A DNA stretch of 64,000 nucleotides, taken from NCBI RefSeq assembly GCF_008369915.1, contig NZ_VSRN01000001.1:6816501-6880500 (forward strand), read 5' to 3'. This document shows positions 17,006 through 26,400 of this stretch, one piece after another. The notes beneath the pieces were generated by a model, which made no database searches, was not told where the DNA came from, and saw only the letters and a list, made by a program, of their open reading frames with translations. Both the position numbers and the translations under genes were made by a program. Every line of letters starts with the position of its first letter. Position 1 is the stretch's first letter. This DNA is from Dyadobacter sp. UC 10 (GTDB lineage: Bacteria; Bacteroidota; Bacteroidia; Cytophagales; Spirosomataceae).

Positions 17006-18220
17006 CTAGACGTTTTCGGATTGCAGCAATGCGGGGAAGGTTTTCAATATGATCTGCATATCCATTTTGAAAGAAAATTCCTTTGCATAGGTAATGTCAA
17101 GCTGCGTACGCTCTTCTTCAGACATATCCGCTTTCCCCTTGCCACGCTTGGTTACCTGCCACAGACCAGTCAGACCAGCCGGCGCCGCAAAACGAAATAT
17201 CTTATCATCGGTCGTCATTTTTTCTGCTTCGTAAAGCGGAAGCGGCCGGTTTCCGACAAGCGACATATCGCCTTTCAGTATATTGATCAACTGGGGCAAT
17301 TCATCAATGCTCGAATTTCGTAAAAACTGGCCCAGGCGAGTAATGCGCGGATCATTCTGAAATTTCATAAATGCCGCTTTTTGCTCTTTCTGGAAGTGGT
17401 ACAGCTTCTCGCAAATCTCCTTGCCATCATGGAACAGGAGGCTTTTGCATTGATTTCCTGCCCGGCATTCGTCGCACAGCCCGTTATTTTCCAGCTGCTG
17501 CACCGGCTCCGAACTTTTATTATACATGCTCAGCGCAGCCATCTTACGGATCAGCTGGTCCGCGTCGGTACGCATGGTGCGAAACTTATACAGATCGAAA
17601 ATCTTGTAGCCGCTTCCTACCCTTTTCGATTTATAAAACACCGGTCCTTTCGAATCCAGCTTGATGAGGATCGCCACGAGCAGGAATACCGGCAGCAGCA
17701 AAAGGACGGCGGTTCCGGTGGTAATAATATCGATAGTGCGTTTCCAGGCCGGTGTGCGGCTACCTTCCTTACCGATTTTGCTAAGCGCTTTATTAGTTAC
17801 GTACCATTGTCTCTTCTTAAAATATCTGACACGGGTAATCAGATCGCCATCATCGAAATTCACTGAAAAAACATCGTCGGCATGCTTCTTTCGTGCGGTT
17901 TCTATCGCTTCTTCCGAGAGCTTATCGACCATCAGTACATAAGGTATATTTCCAAAACCGGACGAGCTTCGGATAAAATCGAGCAGTTCAAGCCCGCCGC
18001 TGTCAACGTGCGCCACGATTACATCGGCCGGAAAGTTTTCGTACAATGCACTCAGCACACTTTCCTTGCTGCTGAAATATTCGACTTGCAGGGTATCGGC
18101 AAAATGATCGGAAAATTTAAGGTAATGGTCAAAGTCAGTGTGCAGGTACATCACCCTGAATTGAGCTGAATATGACTTTCCCCCGGTACCCATTACCGGA
18201 ATCTCACTGGCCATTTCCAT
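17006..18220 (-). CDS. Polyprenyl-phosphate sugar-1-phosphate transferase with pseudo-receiver N-terminus
   Basis: A 404-residue protein. Residues about 22-135 follow a receiver fold but lack the phosphoacceptor: the aspartate position reads H71 in VIVAHVDSGG, and the conserved lysine is missing. A single membrane helix (about 165-187) and a WcaJ/PssY-type catalytic domain follow: SKRVGSGYKIFDLYKFRTM, SSIDELPQLINILKGDMSLVG, PAGLTGLWQV. Between KFRTM and the next motif there is an insert with four cysteines (249, 252, 258, 270; C-x2-C-x5-C-x11-C). Such enzymes load the first sugar onto undecaprenyl phosphate. It follows the receiver gene by 12 bases. Confidence 0.92.
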   Translation of the reverse strand: MEMASEIPVMGTGGKSYSAQFRVMYLHTDFDHYLKFSDHFADTLQVEYFSSKESVLSALYENFPADVIVAHVDSGGLELLDFIRSSSGFGNIPYVLMVDKLSEEAIETARKKHADDVFSVNFDDGDLITRVRYFKKRQWYVTNKALSKIGKEGSRTPAWKRTIDIITTGTAVLLLLPVFLLVAILIKLDSKGPVFYKSKRVGSGYKIFDLYKFRTMRTDADQLIRKMAALSMYNKSSEPVQQLENNGLCDECRAGNQCKSLLFHDGKEICEKLYHFQKEQKAAFMKFQNDPRITRLGQFLRNSSIDELPQLINILKGDMSLVGNRPLPLYEAEKMTTDDKIFRFAAPAGLTGLWQVTKRGKGKADMSEEERTQLDITYAKEFSFKMDMQIILKTFPALLQSENV

Positions 18221-18232
18221 ATCGCCTATTTA

Positions 18233-18622
18233 TTAAGAGTATCGCTTACTACGTCGTAAAATCGCATTAATCTTCGCATGCACTTCCATTGGATTGAAAG
18301 GCTTGACCATAAAATCATCCGCACCAAGGTTCAGACATTGGATCCGCTCACTGCTTTCATCCGAGCCGGACAATATGATCACCGGGATATCTGCATACAA
18401 ATTGCTTGCTTTCGCCACTTTCAAAAACTCTTTTCCGCTGAGATTGGGCATATGCAGGTCCGCAATGATCAGGTCAGCCTTATTGCCCTCTTCCAGCCAT
18501 AACATCCCTTCCGAACCGTCACTTTTAATGATGACATTGAAATCTTTTTTGAGAAAATGTTCCAGTATTTTCGTGATACTGGGTTCGTCGTCGATAATCA
18601 ACAGACTTCTTTTACTATCCAT
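18233..18622 (-). CDS. Single-domain response regulator (CheY-like)
   Basis: A 129-residue stand-alone receiver with acidic D11 and D12, phosphoacceptor D55 in LIIADLHMPNLSG, S85 and K107 in FMVKPF, all intact. It has no output domain, so it must act by protein contact or in a phosphorelay. It is the first gene of the minus-strand polysaccharide operon and precedes the pseudo-receiver sugar transferase by 12 bases. The HPt protein at 10898-11284 is a candidate phosphate donor or acceptor (inference). Confidence 0.93.
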   Translation of the reverse strand: MDSKRSLLIIDDEPSITKILEHFLKKDFNVIIKSDGSEGMLWLEEGNKADLIIADLHMPNLSGKEFLKVAKASNLYADIPVIILSGSDESSERIQCLNLGADDFMVKPFNPMEVHAKINAILRRSKRYS

Positions 18623-19023
18623 GCTTGGCTTAAATAAATATTATCAAATTTCTGCCTGACTTGGTCAAATGCGCCTGGCAAATCGGCGCTTTGAAATGAT
18701 TTTTCATAGCGCCGGGTCACGACACTATTCAAATTATTTTTAGAATAAGTAATAATACTTGTGATAACAAAATGACTTTTGCAGATCCTTGAGGCAGCAG
18801 GCTTTTTGATTTACAATTCAGGAAAATCCGCCTATTCTTACTGGAAAAACCCATTACAAAAATTACGTAGTGACATTTGTTTTCAGGATGTTAGAGAAAG
18901 GGATGAGGAGTTAACAGTAAAATTAAATACTGGACGCAACACCACAAAAAATAAACATTCTAAATTGAAAATAATTTCAAATTAATTCTACGAATTTTTT
19001 GTAACCGATTGATTTGATTGGGT
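18623..19023. other. Intergenic region upstream of the polysaccharide operon
   Basis: About 400 AT-rich bases between the start of the minus-strand polysaccharide operon and the end of the anti-sigma-like gene. It should hold the promoter of the operon and the end of the sigma operon transcript. I see a small AAGTA/TACTT stem near 18748-18761 but no convincing terminator or TAnnTTTG box. A 68-residue plus-strand frame (18779-18985) looks non-coding: it has no recognisable domain and lysine/asparagine-rich composition. Confidence 0.6.
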
Positions 19024-20247
19024 TTATTCTGCTGAACGTATCCTGAGTGATACCCTTACCGGCAATCCTGCCGGCGAACCCTGATTTGAACCCGGTTTCC
19101 AGGAAGGCCCCTGGCGGATGATTTGAATAGCCCGGTCCCGGATTTCCGCCGGACCAGTTACTTTGAAGTCAGACAGCGTACCGTCCGGTTTGACCAGGAA
19201 TTCGACATAAACTGTCGTGCTGTCTTTGAATGGAATTGAGTTTTTGTCAAGATAGGCCTGATATTGCTGCCAACCTCCTTCCGGTTGCGGTTTCGCAAGC
19301 GAGACAGATGCTTTTTTAGTAGCTGCATACCCGACTATTACCGCATTTTCAAGCGCGGCCGTTTCCTGCTTCATTGGTATATTACCAAAACTGGTATCCT
19401 CCACATTCACCGTTTTATGATCATATCCCACGGAGACCAGCCGCAACGAATCGCCGGTCCTGGCCGTAATTTTGAACTTTCCCACAGAATCAGTAACCAC
19501 CGCCCCGGAACCAAATGCAGAAACGGTAGCACCAGGAAGGCCACGCCCCTTTTCGTCCAGCAGCCTGCCCGAAACCAGCCTGGTCGAATTAGTCGAAGCC
19601 GGTCTCGCGCCGCTTACCTGCTGACGCAAATTGCTCAACGGCTGCGGCACCGCGGGAAATGCGGAAGGCACCGGCTCGGCAGCGGCAATGTGCTCTTCGA
19701 TGATATCTGTGTCGGGAAGGTCGCTGGTGACAGGCTCCTGCGCGGGTGCAACTGCTGGTGCTGCGTTCCGATGCTGCGCTGAAAATGCAGTTCTCGGTAG
19801 TGTTTTAATGCTTTTTTCGGGAGGCAGGGCGGCACTTTCAGGCTGAATTTCCGGCTTGGCCGCAACTTGCGCATTGGGCGAGGTTTTTACCGCAGGTAGC
19901 TCCGAGCTTGCTTCCTGCATGGCTTTTTTATTTGCATCCTTAAAAACAACCAGCCAGGCTATTCCAACAACGAGAATAAGTGCAGCTGCCGCGGCGTAAA
20001 CCGGAAATGCAAAGCGTTTATTGGTTTTCTTATCGATTCTTTCGTGTAATGAGCGGCTGAGATCTGCGCTGATTTTTTGCAGGTCGAGATTTGTTTCCTG
20101 CATCAGCAGAAAGCCGTCGTACGCATCCGAGAAAGCAGGATCAGCCAGCAACTTTTTTTCAAAAGCGTGCTGTTCCTGTTCCGACATCTCGCCGCGATAA
20201 TAGCGGAGAAATCCAGGAAAATTCGCCGGTTGATCAGTATTTGCCAT
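19024..20247 (-). CDS. Anti-sigma-like membrane protein with CarboxypepD_reg and TonB-C-like domains
   Basis: A 407-residue protein. The N-terminal cytoplasmic part (1-79) has the layout of a FecR/anti-sigma N-terminus, without zinc ligands. A transmembrane helix (about 80-102) and an A/P-rich linker follow, then a CarboxypepD_reg-like beta-sandwich (about 224-295), the segment NAVIVGYAATKKASVS, and a TonB C-terminal-like domain (about 320-405). The V-I-V-G-Y segment is strikingly like the conserved N-terminal region of SusC-type receptors. The start overlaps the sigma gene by 14 bases, so it probably regulates that sigma factor in response to an envelope signal (inference). Confidence 0.85.
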   Translation of the reverse strand: MANTDQPANFPGFLRYYRGEMSEQEQHAFEKKLLADPAFSDAYDGFLLMQETNLDLQKISADLSRSLHERIDKKTNKRFAFPVYAAAAALILVVGIAWLVVFKDANKKAMQEASSELPAVKTSPNAQVAAKPEIQPESAALPPEKSIKTLPRTAFSAQHRNAAPAVAPAQEPVTSDLPDTDIIEEHIAAAEPVPSAFPAVPQPLSNLRQQVSGARPASTNSTRLVSGRLLDEKGRGLPGATVSAFGSGAVVTDSVGKFKITARTGDSLRLVSVGYDHKTVNVEDTSFGNIPMKQETAALENAVIVGYAATKKASVSLAKPQPEGGWQQYQAYLDKNSIPFKDSTTVYVEFLVKPDGTLSDFKVTGPAEIRDRAIQIIRQGPSWKPGSNQGSPAGLPVRVSLRIRSAE

Positions 20248-20881
20248 TTCTATCCATACAAATTTTCAAATTCCGCTTTCCATTCTGGATATAGCTTTTC
20301 ACTTTACTCAATTCAAATCCCGTTTCCGCTGCGATTTCCCGGTAACATTTATCCCGGAGGTAGAAAAGCTCAACGGATAATTTTTGTTCCCGGATCAGGG
20401 TTGCCATGCATTTTTCCAAAGAAAGCAGGTGTCTTTCCGAAATGTCGATCTGATCACCTTCAATACCATCTATCGAGGCCGATTCAATCAGATCTGCATG
20501 ATCATCAGCAGTCACGAAAGTCCGCTTCACCCGGATCTGCATCAGACAATAATTCCGGCTGACAGTATGCAGCCAACTTTTCAGATTCGTTACTTCGTGC
20601 GTTTTCAGTTCTGCCGCCACTTTTTCAAAAAGCTGCATCACTGCGTCCTTCGCTTCGTCTTCTGCTTTCAGATATTTGAAACAGATCGCGAAAATCATTT
20701 CCATATAGGGTTCATACAAAGTCCCGAGCAGGCCGAGGTCGCCAGACTGCCTGTAAACCGCCAGTTTTTCCGACTCCGTAAGCGGATCTTTCTCATTGTT
20801 CCTGAAAACCCTTAAAAACTTCACATGTGTATGCTTAGTGAAAAACCCTGCTGCTAACTGGTAGATGCAGCGGACGATCAT
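20234..20881 (-). CDS. ECF-type RNA polymerase sigma factor
   Basis: Up to 215 residues. Region 2 reads LYEPYMEMIFAICFKYLKAEDEAKDAVMQLFEKV and NLKSWLHTVSRNYCLMQIR; region 4 is weaker but present in LSVELFYLRDKCYREIAAE and the following recognition helix. From the ATG at 20881 there is an untypical 19-residue leader; a GTG at 20824 would give 196 residues beginning with the usual K-F-L-R-x-F, so the later start is likely. It directs core polymerase to a small regulon. It is co-transcribed with the anti-sigma-like gene (14-base overlap) and divergent from the VWA gene. Confidence 0.88.
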   Translation of the reverse strand: MIVRCIYQLAAGFFTKHTHVKFLRVFRNNEKDPLTESEKLAVYRQSGDLGLLGTLYEPYMEMIFAICFKYLKAEDEAKDAVMQLFEKVAAELKTHEVTNLKSWLHTVSRNYCLMQIRVKRTFVTADDHADLIESASIDGIEGDQIDISERHLLSLEKCMATLIREQKLSVELFYLRDKCYREIAAETGFELSKVKSYIQNGKRNLKICMDRNGKY

Positions 20882-20914
20882 TTTCCATAAATATTTTTCA
20901 AAAATTTATGGAAA
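20882..20914. promoter_or_regulatory. Perfect 11-bp inverted repeat between divergent sigma and VWA genes
   Basis: The arms TTTCCATAAAT (20882-20892) and ATTTATGGAAA (20904-20914) are exact reverse complements with an 11-base spacer. It sits in the shared control region of the sigma operon and the VWA gene, 58 bases before the GTG start of the sigma gene. It could be an operator; it begins directly beside the ATG at 20881, which also favours the later sigma start. The right arm leads into GGAAAC, similar to an ECF -35 element (weak). Confidence 0.5.
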
Positions 20915-20960
20915 CACCCTGGCGACTGCATCCAGTCAATAAACTAAAACTTTGTGAACC

Positions 20961-22805
20961 ATGAAAGGAAAGATCGTAATACTCCTCGCATTAATTCTGA
21001 GTGCATTTGCATTGGCGCCCGAGAGGACAGTGACCGGCATTGTAAAGGATGTTCAGCATATCCCGCTTTCGGGAGCCATTGTCAGTTTAAAAGGAGGCGG
21101 CATTCGTGCCGTAACCGATAGCACGGGAAAATTCAGCATTACTGTCCCGGCTTATACCAAATCCATACAAGTAGCCGCTCCGGGCTTTGTTACCAGGCAA
21201 ATCCCCCTTACTTCTGCCAGCAATATCCAGATCATACTGCAACAGCTCGCACTACCAGTTAGCGATGCCGCTGTCGCCTACGAATCCGCACCAAAACGCG
21301 TTGAAAATCAACTCACTAAATCCATTGTCATCGGTTATTCGGGCGCGGCGATTCGCCAGAGAGCTAATACGGAAGCCTACAAGGTGGTAAATGAGACCGG
21401 ATTTACGATTGCTGGCCAACAGGCAGTGACTACTTTCGCAGTGGATGTGGACAGGGCTTCTTACAGCAATGTGCGCCGTTTTTTAAACAACGGAAATTTA
21501 CCGCCGGCAGACGCGATCCGCATTGAGGAAATGATCAACTATTTTGACTACGCTTACCCGCAGCCAAAAGGCGAACATCCGGTTGCGATCCACACCGAAC
21601 TGACCGATTCACCGTGGAATAAAGGGTTGAAGCTGCTCCACATCGGATTGCAGGCCAAAACGATCCCAACGGACAATCTGCCGGCCTCCAACCTTGTATT
21701 CCTGATCGACGTATCTGGTTCGATGATGGATGAAAATAAGCTTCCATTGCTTAAACAGGCATTTAAACTGCTGGTTGACCAGCTTCGTGAAAAAGATCAG
21801 ATCTCCATTGTAGCTTATGCAGGAGCTGCCGGCACCATTCTTCCGCCCACATCAGGCAAGGAAAAAGTGAAAATCAAAACGGCGCTCGATGAACTGGAAG
21901 CGGGCGGATCGACGGCTGGCGGAGAGGGTATTCAGCTGGCTTACAAACTTGCCAAAACGCATTTTTTACCAAAAGGAAATAACCGGGTAATCCTGGCTAC
22001 CGACGGTGACTTTAATGTCGGACTTTCGAGCGAAGGCGATTTGCAGCGGCTGATCGAGGAAAAAAGAAAAGACGGCATTTTTCTGAGCGTAATGGGTTTC
22101 GGAATGGGCAATTATAAAGATAACCTGGCTGAGACACTGGCAGATAAGGGAAACGGGAACTACGCCTATATCGATAATATCCAGGAAGCGCAGAAAGAAT
22201 TCGTGCACGAATTTGGCGGTACACTTTTCACGGTTGCCAAAGACGTCAAGGTCCAGATAGAGTTCAACCCTGCGCATGTGCAGGCTTACCGGCTGATCGG
22301 CTATGAGAACCGTGCATTGAAGAATGAGGAATTTCATGATGATAAAAAAGATGCGGGGGAAATGGGTTCGGGACACACCGTTACCGCGATCTATGAAATT
22401 ATACCCGCCGGGTCAAAGAATGCCTACCTGCCTAAAACGGATGAATTGAAATACCAAAAACCAAACAGCACTGATCTAGGTAAGACGAATGAAATGCTAA
22501 CTATCAAAGTGCGCTACAAAAAACCGGATCAGAATGAAAGCGTGCTCTTCGATCTGCCTGTCAAAAATTCATCCAAATCGTTGGAAGCCAGTTCTGAAAA
22601 TGTGCGTTTCGCGAGTGCAGTGGCACAATTCGGCTTGTTACTGCGCAGTTCCGACTTCAAGGGAAATGCTTCCTATACAAACGTGATCAGTCTCGCCAAA
22701 GGTGCATTCGGGAAAGATGAAGAAGGTTATCGTTCCGAATTTGTGAAGCTCGTAAAAGCCGCCCAGGCTATCGATAGCAGAGCAGAAACCGCAAGCAAGG
22801 ATTGA
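20961..22805 (+). CDS. Secreted von Willebrand factor A domain protein (YfbK-like) with CarboxypepD_reg module
   Basis: A 614-residue protein with a signal peptide (about 1-19), a CarboxypepD_reg-like domain (about 22-95), a linker containing SIVIGYSGAAIRQ, the von_Willebrand N-terminal segment (about 150-215, FAVDVDRASYSNVRRFL), a VWA domain whose metal site is D250-V-S-G-S254, and the C-terminal domain usual in YfbK-type proteins (about 430-600). VWA domains bind partner proteins through a metal ion. It shares the CarboxypepD_reg plus I-V-x-G-Y arrangement with the divergent anti-sigma-like protein, suggesting a common partner or regulon (inference). Confidence 0.92.
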   Translation: MKGKIVILLALILSAFALAPERTVTGIVKDVQHIPLSGAIVSLKGGGIRAVTDSTGKFSITVPAYTKSIQVAAPGFVTRQIPLTSASNIQIILQQLALPVSDAAVAYESAPKRVENQLTKSIVIGYSGAAIRQRANTEAYKVVNETGFTIAGQQAVTTFAVDVDRASYSNVRRFLNNGNLPPADAIRIEEMINYFDYAYPQPKGEHPVAIHTELTDSPWNKGLKLLHIGLQAKTIPTDNLPASNLVFLIDVSGSMMDENKLPLLKQAFKLLVDQLREKDQISIVAYAGAAGTILPPTSGKEKVKIKTALDELEAGGSTAGGEGIQLAYKLAKTHFLPKGNNRVILATDGDFNVGLSSEGDLQRLIEEKRKDGIFLSVMGFGMGNYKDNLAETLADKGNGNYAYIDNIQEAQKEFVHEFGGTLFTVAKDVKVQIEFNPAHVQAYRLIGYENRALKNEEFHDDKKDAGEMGSGHTVTAIYEIIPAGSKNAYLPKTDELKYQKPNSTDLGKTNEMLTIKVRYKKPDQNESVLFDLPVKNSSKSLEASSENVRFASAVAQFGLLLRSSDFKGNASYTNVISLAKGAFGKDEEGYRSEFVKLVKAAQAIDSRAETASKD

Positions 22806-22812
22806 ACAAAAT

Positions 22813-22842
22813 CGCCAGGTACGCTGAACTGCGTGCCTGGCG
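22813..22842. terminator. Hairpin terminator after the VWA gene
   Basis: CGCCAGGTACGC (22813-22824) pairs with GCGTGCCTGGCG (22831-22842) through 12 bases with one G-T wobble and a six-base loop. It lies between two convergent genes, so it may serve both strands. The trailing T tract is poor. Confidence 0.65.
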
Positions 22843-22869
22843 CTTTACTGAGAATTACGTGTACACCTT

Positions 22870-23346
22870 TCATTTCGCCGCCTTAAACTTCAATGCTATC
22901 CTGGTAACATTCGGATAGTCGTATGCAGTGCTTTGCGTTTTCATGGAGAATGCTTTTTCCTGCACATCGGCCGGGGTGATCGTCCAGTCGCTCGGTGCCG
23001 ATTTGGCGCCAGGCAGGCCTACCCGGATATTTTTTTCGTTGCGCTTCCATTCCAGCAGAAAAGGTTTGCTTTCACCTTTGAAAACGCCGGAAAACGTCCC
23101 GTCCGTCCGGATTTCAACTATCTCCATGTACCGCTGAAAATCAATCCCACCAAATTGCTGGGTCATTTTACCATCCTGAAACGTTACCACATCATTGACC
23201 CTGATTTCGTCGATCTTCCATTTCGGGGAAGCAGTCAGAATTTCGGCTGCTTCCTGTGGATCGTCTGCCGATTGCTGGCAGGAAATCAGTGCCGCTGCTA
23301 TGAGCATGGCCAAAAAAAGTCCTGTTACCTTGTTAAATGCATTCAT
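22870..23346 (-). CDS. Small lipoprotein of unknown function
   Basis: A 158-residue protein with a lipoprotein signal, LIAAALISC with the lipid-carrying cysteine at C23, followed by a polar linker. The mature part has an even pattern of strands (WKIDEIRVNDVV, GTFSGVF, FLLEWKRNEKNIRVG), which suggests a small beta-barrel of lipocalin-like type. Proteins of this sort are common and mostly uncharacterised in Bacteroidota. It lies 60 bases downstream of the TreY-MalQ gene on the same strand and may share its transcript; no functional link is known. Confidence 0.8.
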   Translation of the reverse strand: MNAFNKVTGLFLAMLIAAALISCQQSADDPQEAAEILTASPKWKIDEIRVNDVVTFQDGKMTQQFGGIDFQRYMEIVEIRTDGTFSGVFKGESKPFLLEWKRNEKNIRVGLPGAKSAPSDWTITPADVQEKAFSMKTQSTAYDYPNVTRIALKFKAAK

Positions 23347-23406
23347 ATTGATTTCAAATTGCAGGCCGTCTGCCGGTTCGCAAAGTAACCGGTATTTGGT
23401 AAAATC

Positions 23407-26400
23407 CTAGTCACGATTGAACAATACTGTCAGTTCGGCGAGAAATTGCCCGTGTTCGTCACTTATCTGTCCCGGTAGCAGGCGCCAGGCCCAGTTTTCA
23501 GCATTGGAACCGGGCAGGTTCATTTTAGCACTTTCATCCAGGTTCAAAACATCCTGCATCGGCAGCATAGCAACTTTCGCTACCGAAGCATATACCAGGC
23601 GCGCCATTTCGCGGTAGGCATTTTCTGCTGTCACCTCTTTACCGATATAGGCTTCTAAACGCTGCTTAACACCTTCCTGTGCCGTTTGCTCAAACCATCC
23701 TTTGACTGTATTGTTATCGTGCGTCCCCGTGTAAGCGATGAAGTTGGCCGAATAATTATGCGGAATATGATCCGATTGCGGCATATTTTCGTCAAATGCA
23801 AACTGCAATACCTTCATACCGGGCAGGGAAAATTTGTCGCGGAGTTTGTAAACTTCGGGGCTGATTTCTCCCAGGTCTTCTGCGATAAACGGAAGCTTGC
23901 CCAGTGCGGCCTCTATCTTCTGGAAGAAATCCGCGTCGGGCCCCGTCTTCCAGGTTCCATTAACCGCAGTTTTTTCGCCGCCAGGTACTTCCCAATAATC
24001 TGCAAATGCACGGAAATGATCCAGTCTGACAAGATCAAAAAGCTCTATATTCTTGGCCAAACGGTCAATCCACCATTGGTATCCTTGTTTTTCAAGTTCC
24101 GGCCAATTGAAAACCGGCATCCCCCATAGCTGGCCATCCTCTGAAAATGCATCCGGCGGCACACCGGCGATACCGGAAATTTTCCCCGATTCGTCTACAC
24201 AAAAAAACTGCCGGTTGGCCCAAACATCCGCTGAATCGTAGCTTACATAAAAAGGAATATCACCAAGCATATTGATATCCAGTTGATTACAATAAGTTCT
24301 CAGATTTTTCCACTGTTTATCAAATATATATTGCTGCCATTTCACAAAATCGATCAGCCCCTTATCATCCTTTTCAACCTCTGCGACAGCATCCTGGTCC
24401 CGGCTCCGGAACTGCTCGGGCCACTCGTACCATGGGGCGCCGCTATGCTTCCTTTTTAATGCGACATATAATGCAAAATCAGGCAGCCATTCGGTATTAT
24501 TCCTGCAAAAAACATCAAACGATTTCTTTTCCTCATCATCGCTTTTATTCGTGTAAGCTTCGAAAGCCTTTTTCAGCAGCTCCGTCTTGATCAGGTCCGC
24601 TTTATTGAAATCTGTCTTCGCAGAAGGTTCCTGCTGATATTTCGCTAGCCATTCTCCATCCAGCAAACCTTCCGTAACAAGCATATCAGGACTGATAAGG
24701 AGCGGATTACCGGCCCTGCTGGACAAAGCGCTGTAAGGTGAATTGGCCTGAGATGCTTCGGTCGGGTTTAACGGTAATATCTGCCAAACCTTCTGATCGC
24801 TGCGGTTCAGAAAATCGGCAAAGGCAAATGCTTCGGGGCCGAGATCACCAATTCCGTAAGGCGAAGGCAGGGAGCTGATGTGCAATAACACCCCCGCTTT
24901 TCGCTCATTATCCAGCTTGGTACCCTTTAAGATCGCCACCGGCATTGCCCCAAATACCTCTTTGGGCAGAAGCTTTCCCTGTAATTCCAGCTCCCTACCC
25001 CCCAAAATATCCTCCCAATCCGGTGAAAGACTATCCGGCAAAACCACACTCGTGTCTTTCCAATCCAGGTCAAAAAAGCTGGTTTCCTGCTCCCTGCACA
25101 GTGTTGCGATGTGCAACGGGATCACTACCACGTAAAAGTCTTTTTTGCTTTTTCTGGCAAAAGCCATTAAATGCTGCTTGTATTCGCCGCGCGTTTTGAG
25201 CGGAATATATTCTCCCTTTGTAAAAAGGAGGCTTTTATCAGCTCTCAGCTTAAAAAGATGATTCGTCAGCCACAACTTAATCTGTGCGCTGTAACGGTTT
25301 TCCCACAAGCTCCGGGCGATTTCTTCGGGCTTTTTATCCTCCAAATCCTGCAACCAATCTGCACGTTTGGCATAATCGACAGGCCGGCGGTTATCCGGAT
25401 CGACCAGACTCAGATCCCACAACTCGCAGCCCTGGTACACATCCGGCACGCCCGGGCATGTGAATTTGAGCATCAGCTGAGCAAGCGAATTAATGATTCC
25501 GTAGTCAGCTATTTCATTTAAAAAAGCCTTGAAATTCTGGTAAAAGGGACTTTCTTGTTTTAAAATCTGGGTTACAAAATCCTTGACCTCCTGTTCGTAA
25601 GCTTCATTTGGCTCTGACCATGTAGAATTGACTTTTCCCTCCCGCAGGGCTTTTTGAAGATATTCTTTTAGGCGGGCCAGAAAATCCTCCTCGTCTTCCC
25701 CGGGCATTGGGTAAGCGCCCACAATGGTTTGATAAATAAGGTATTCGTCATTTAAATCAGGCCCGCCTTTTTTGAGACCGGCATTCATTTCCCTCCATTC
25801 CCTGACCTTCCCGATCCAGACCTCTCCCAGATCAGTCAGCACATTGAGCCTCGCCCTGACGTCCTCCCCTCGCTTGGTATCGTGGGTCGAAGTCGCGTTC
25901 AGCGCCATCGGCCAGTGTTGTTGCCGGTTACGCATGTAAGCATGGAATTCCTTGACGGGCACGCCAAAACGATCCGGAAAATCGCCTACTTCATTGTGCC
26001 CGATGAAGCGGTGATTGGTATACATTAAGGTATCTTCCCCACCCTTCGCCATCAGCGGCCCCGAAAACTGCATGCATCGCTGGTAAAATTCAAGGGCCCT
26101 GCTCCGGTACTCTTCGTCAGCCTGATTAGGTCGGACTATCATACACTCTTCGAATAACCTGGCGGGCATTTTCAGGTTGGGATGAAATTTCAGAACTTCT
26201 TCAATCAGCCCTTTCAAAGCTTTTTGATCCGTTTCCGGAAGCGGCATCTGATTTCCGTAGTACCTGTATACAGGACAATGAATCAGCAATTCACCGACAA
26301 ATACTTTGAGATCTTCCTTTCCCGATTGTTCCAGCTCCTCGCCGCTGGCAAGTTGCAGCTCGACAAAGAGCTGGTAAAGATTTTCCAGCTCGCCGCCCAT

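Noticed and set aside
18779..18985. A 68-codon plus-strand frame in the 18.6-19.0 kb gap
   Set aside because: No promoter box, no conserved motif and composition (K/N/T-rich end) like AT-rich spacer.
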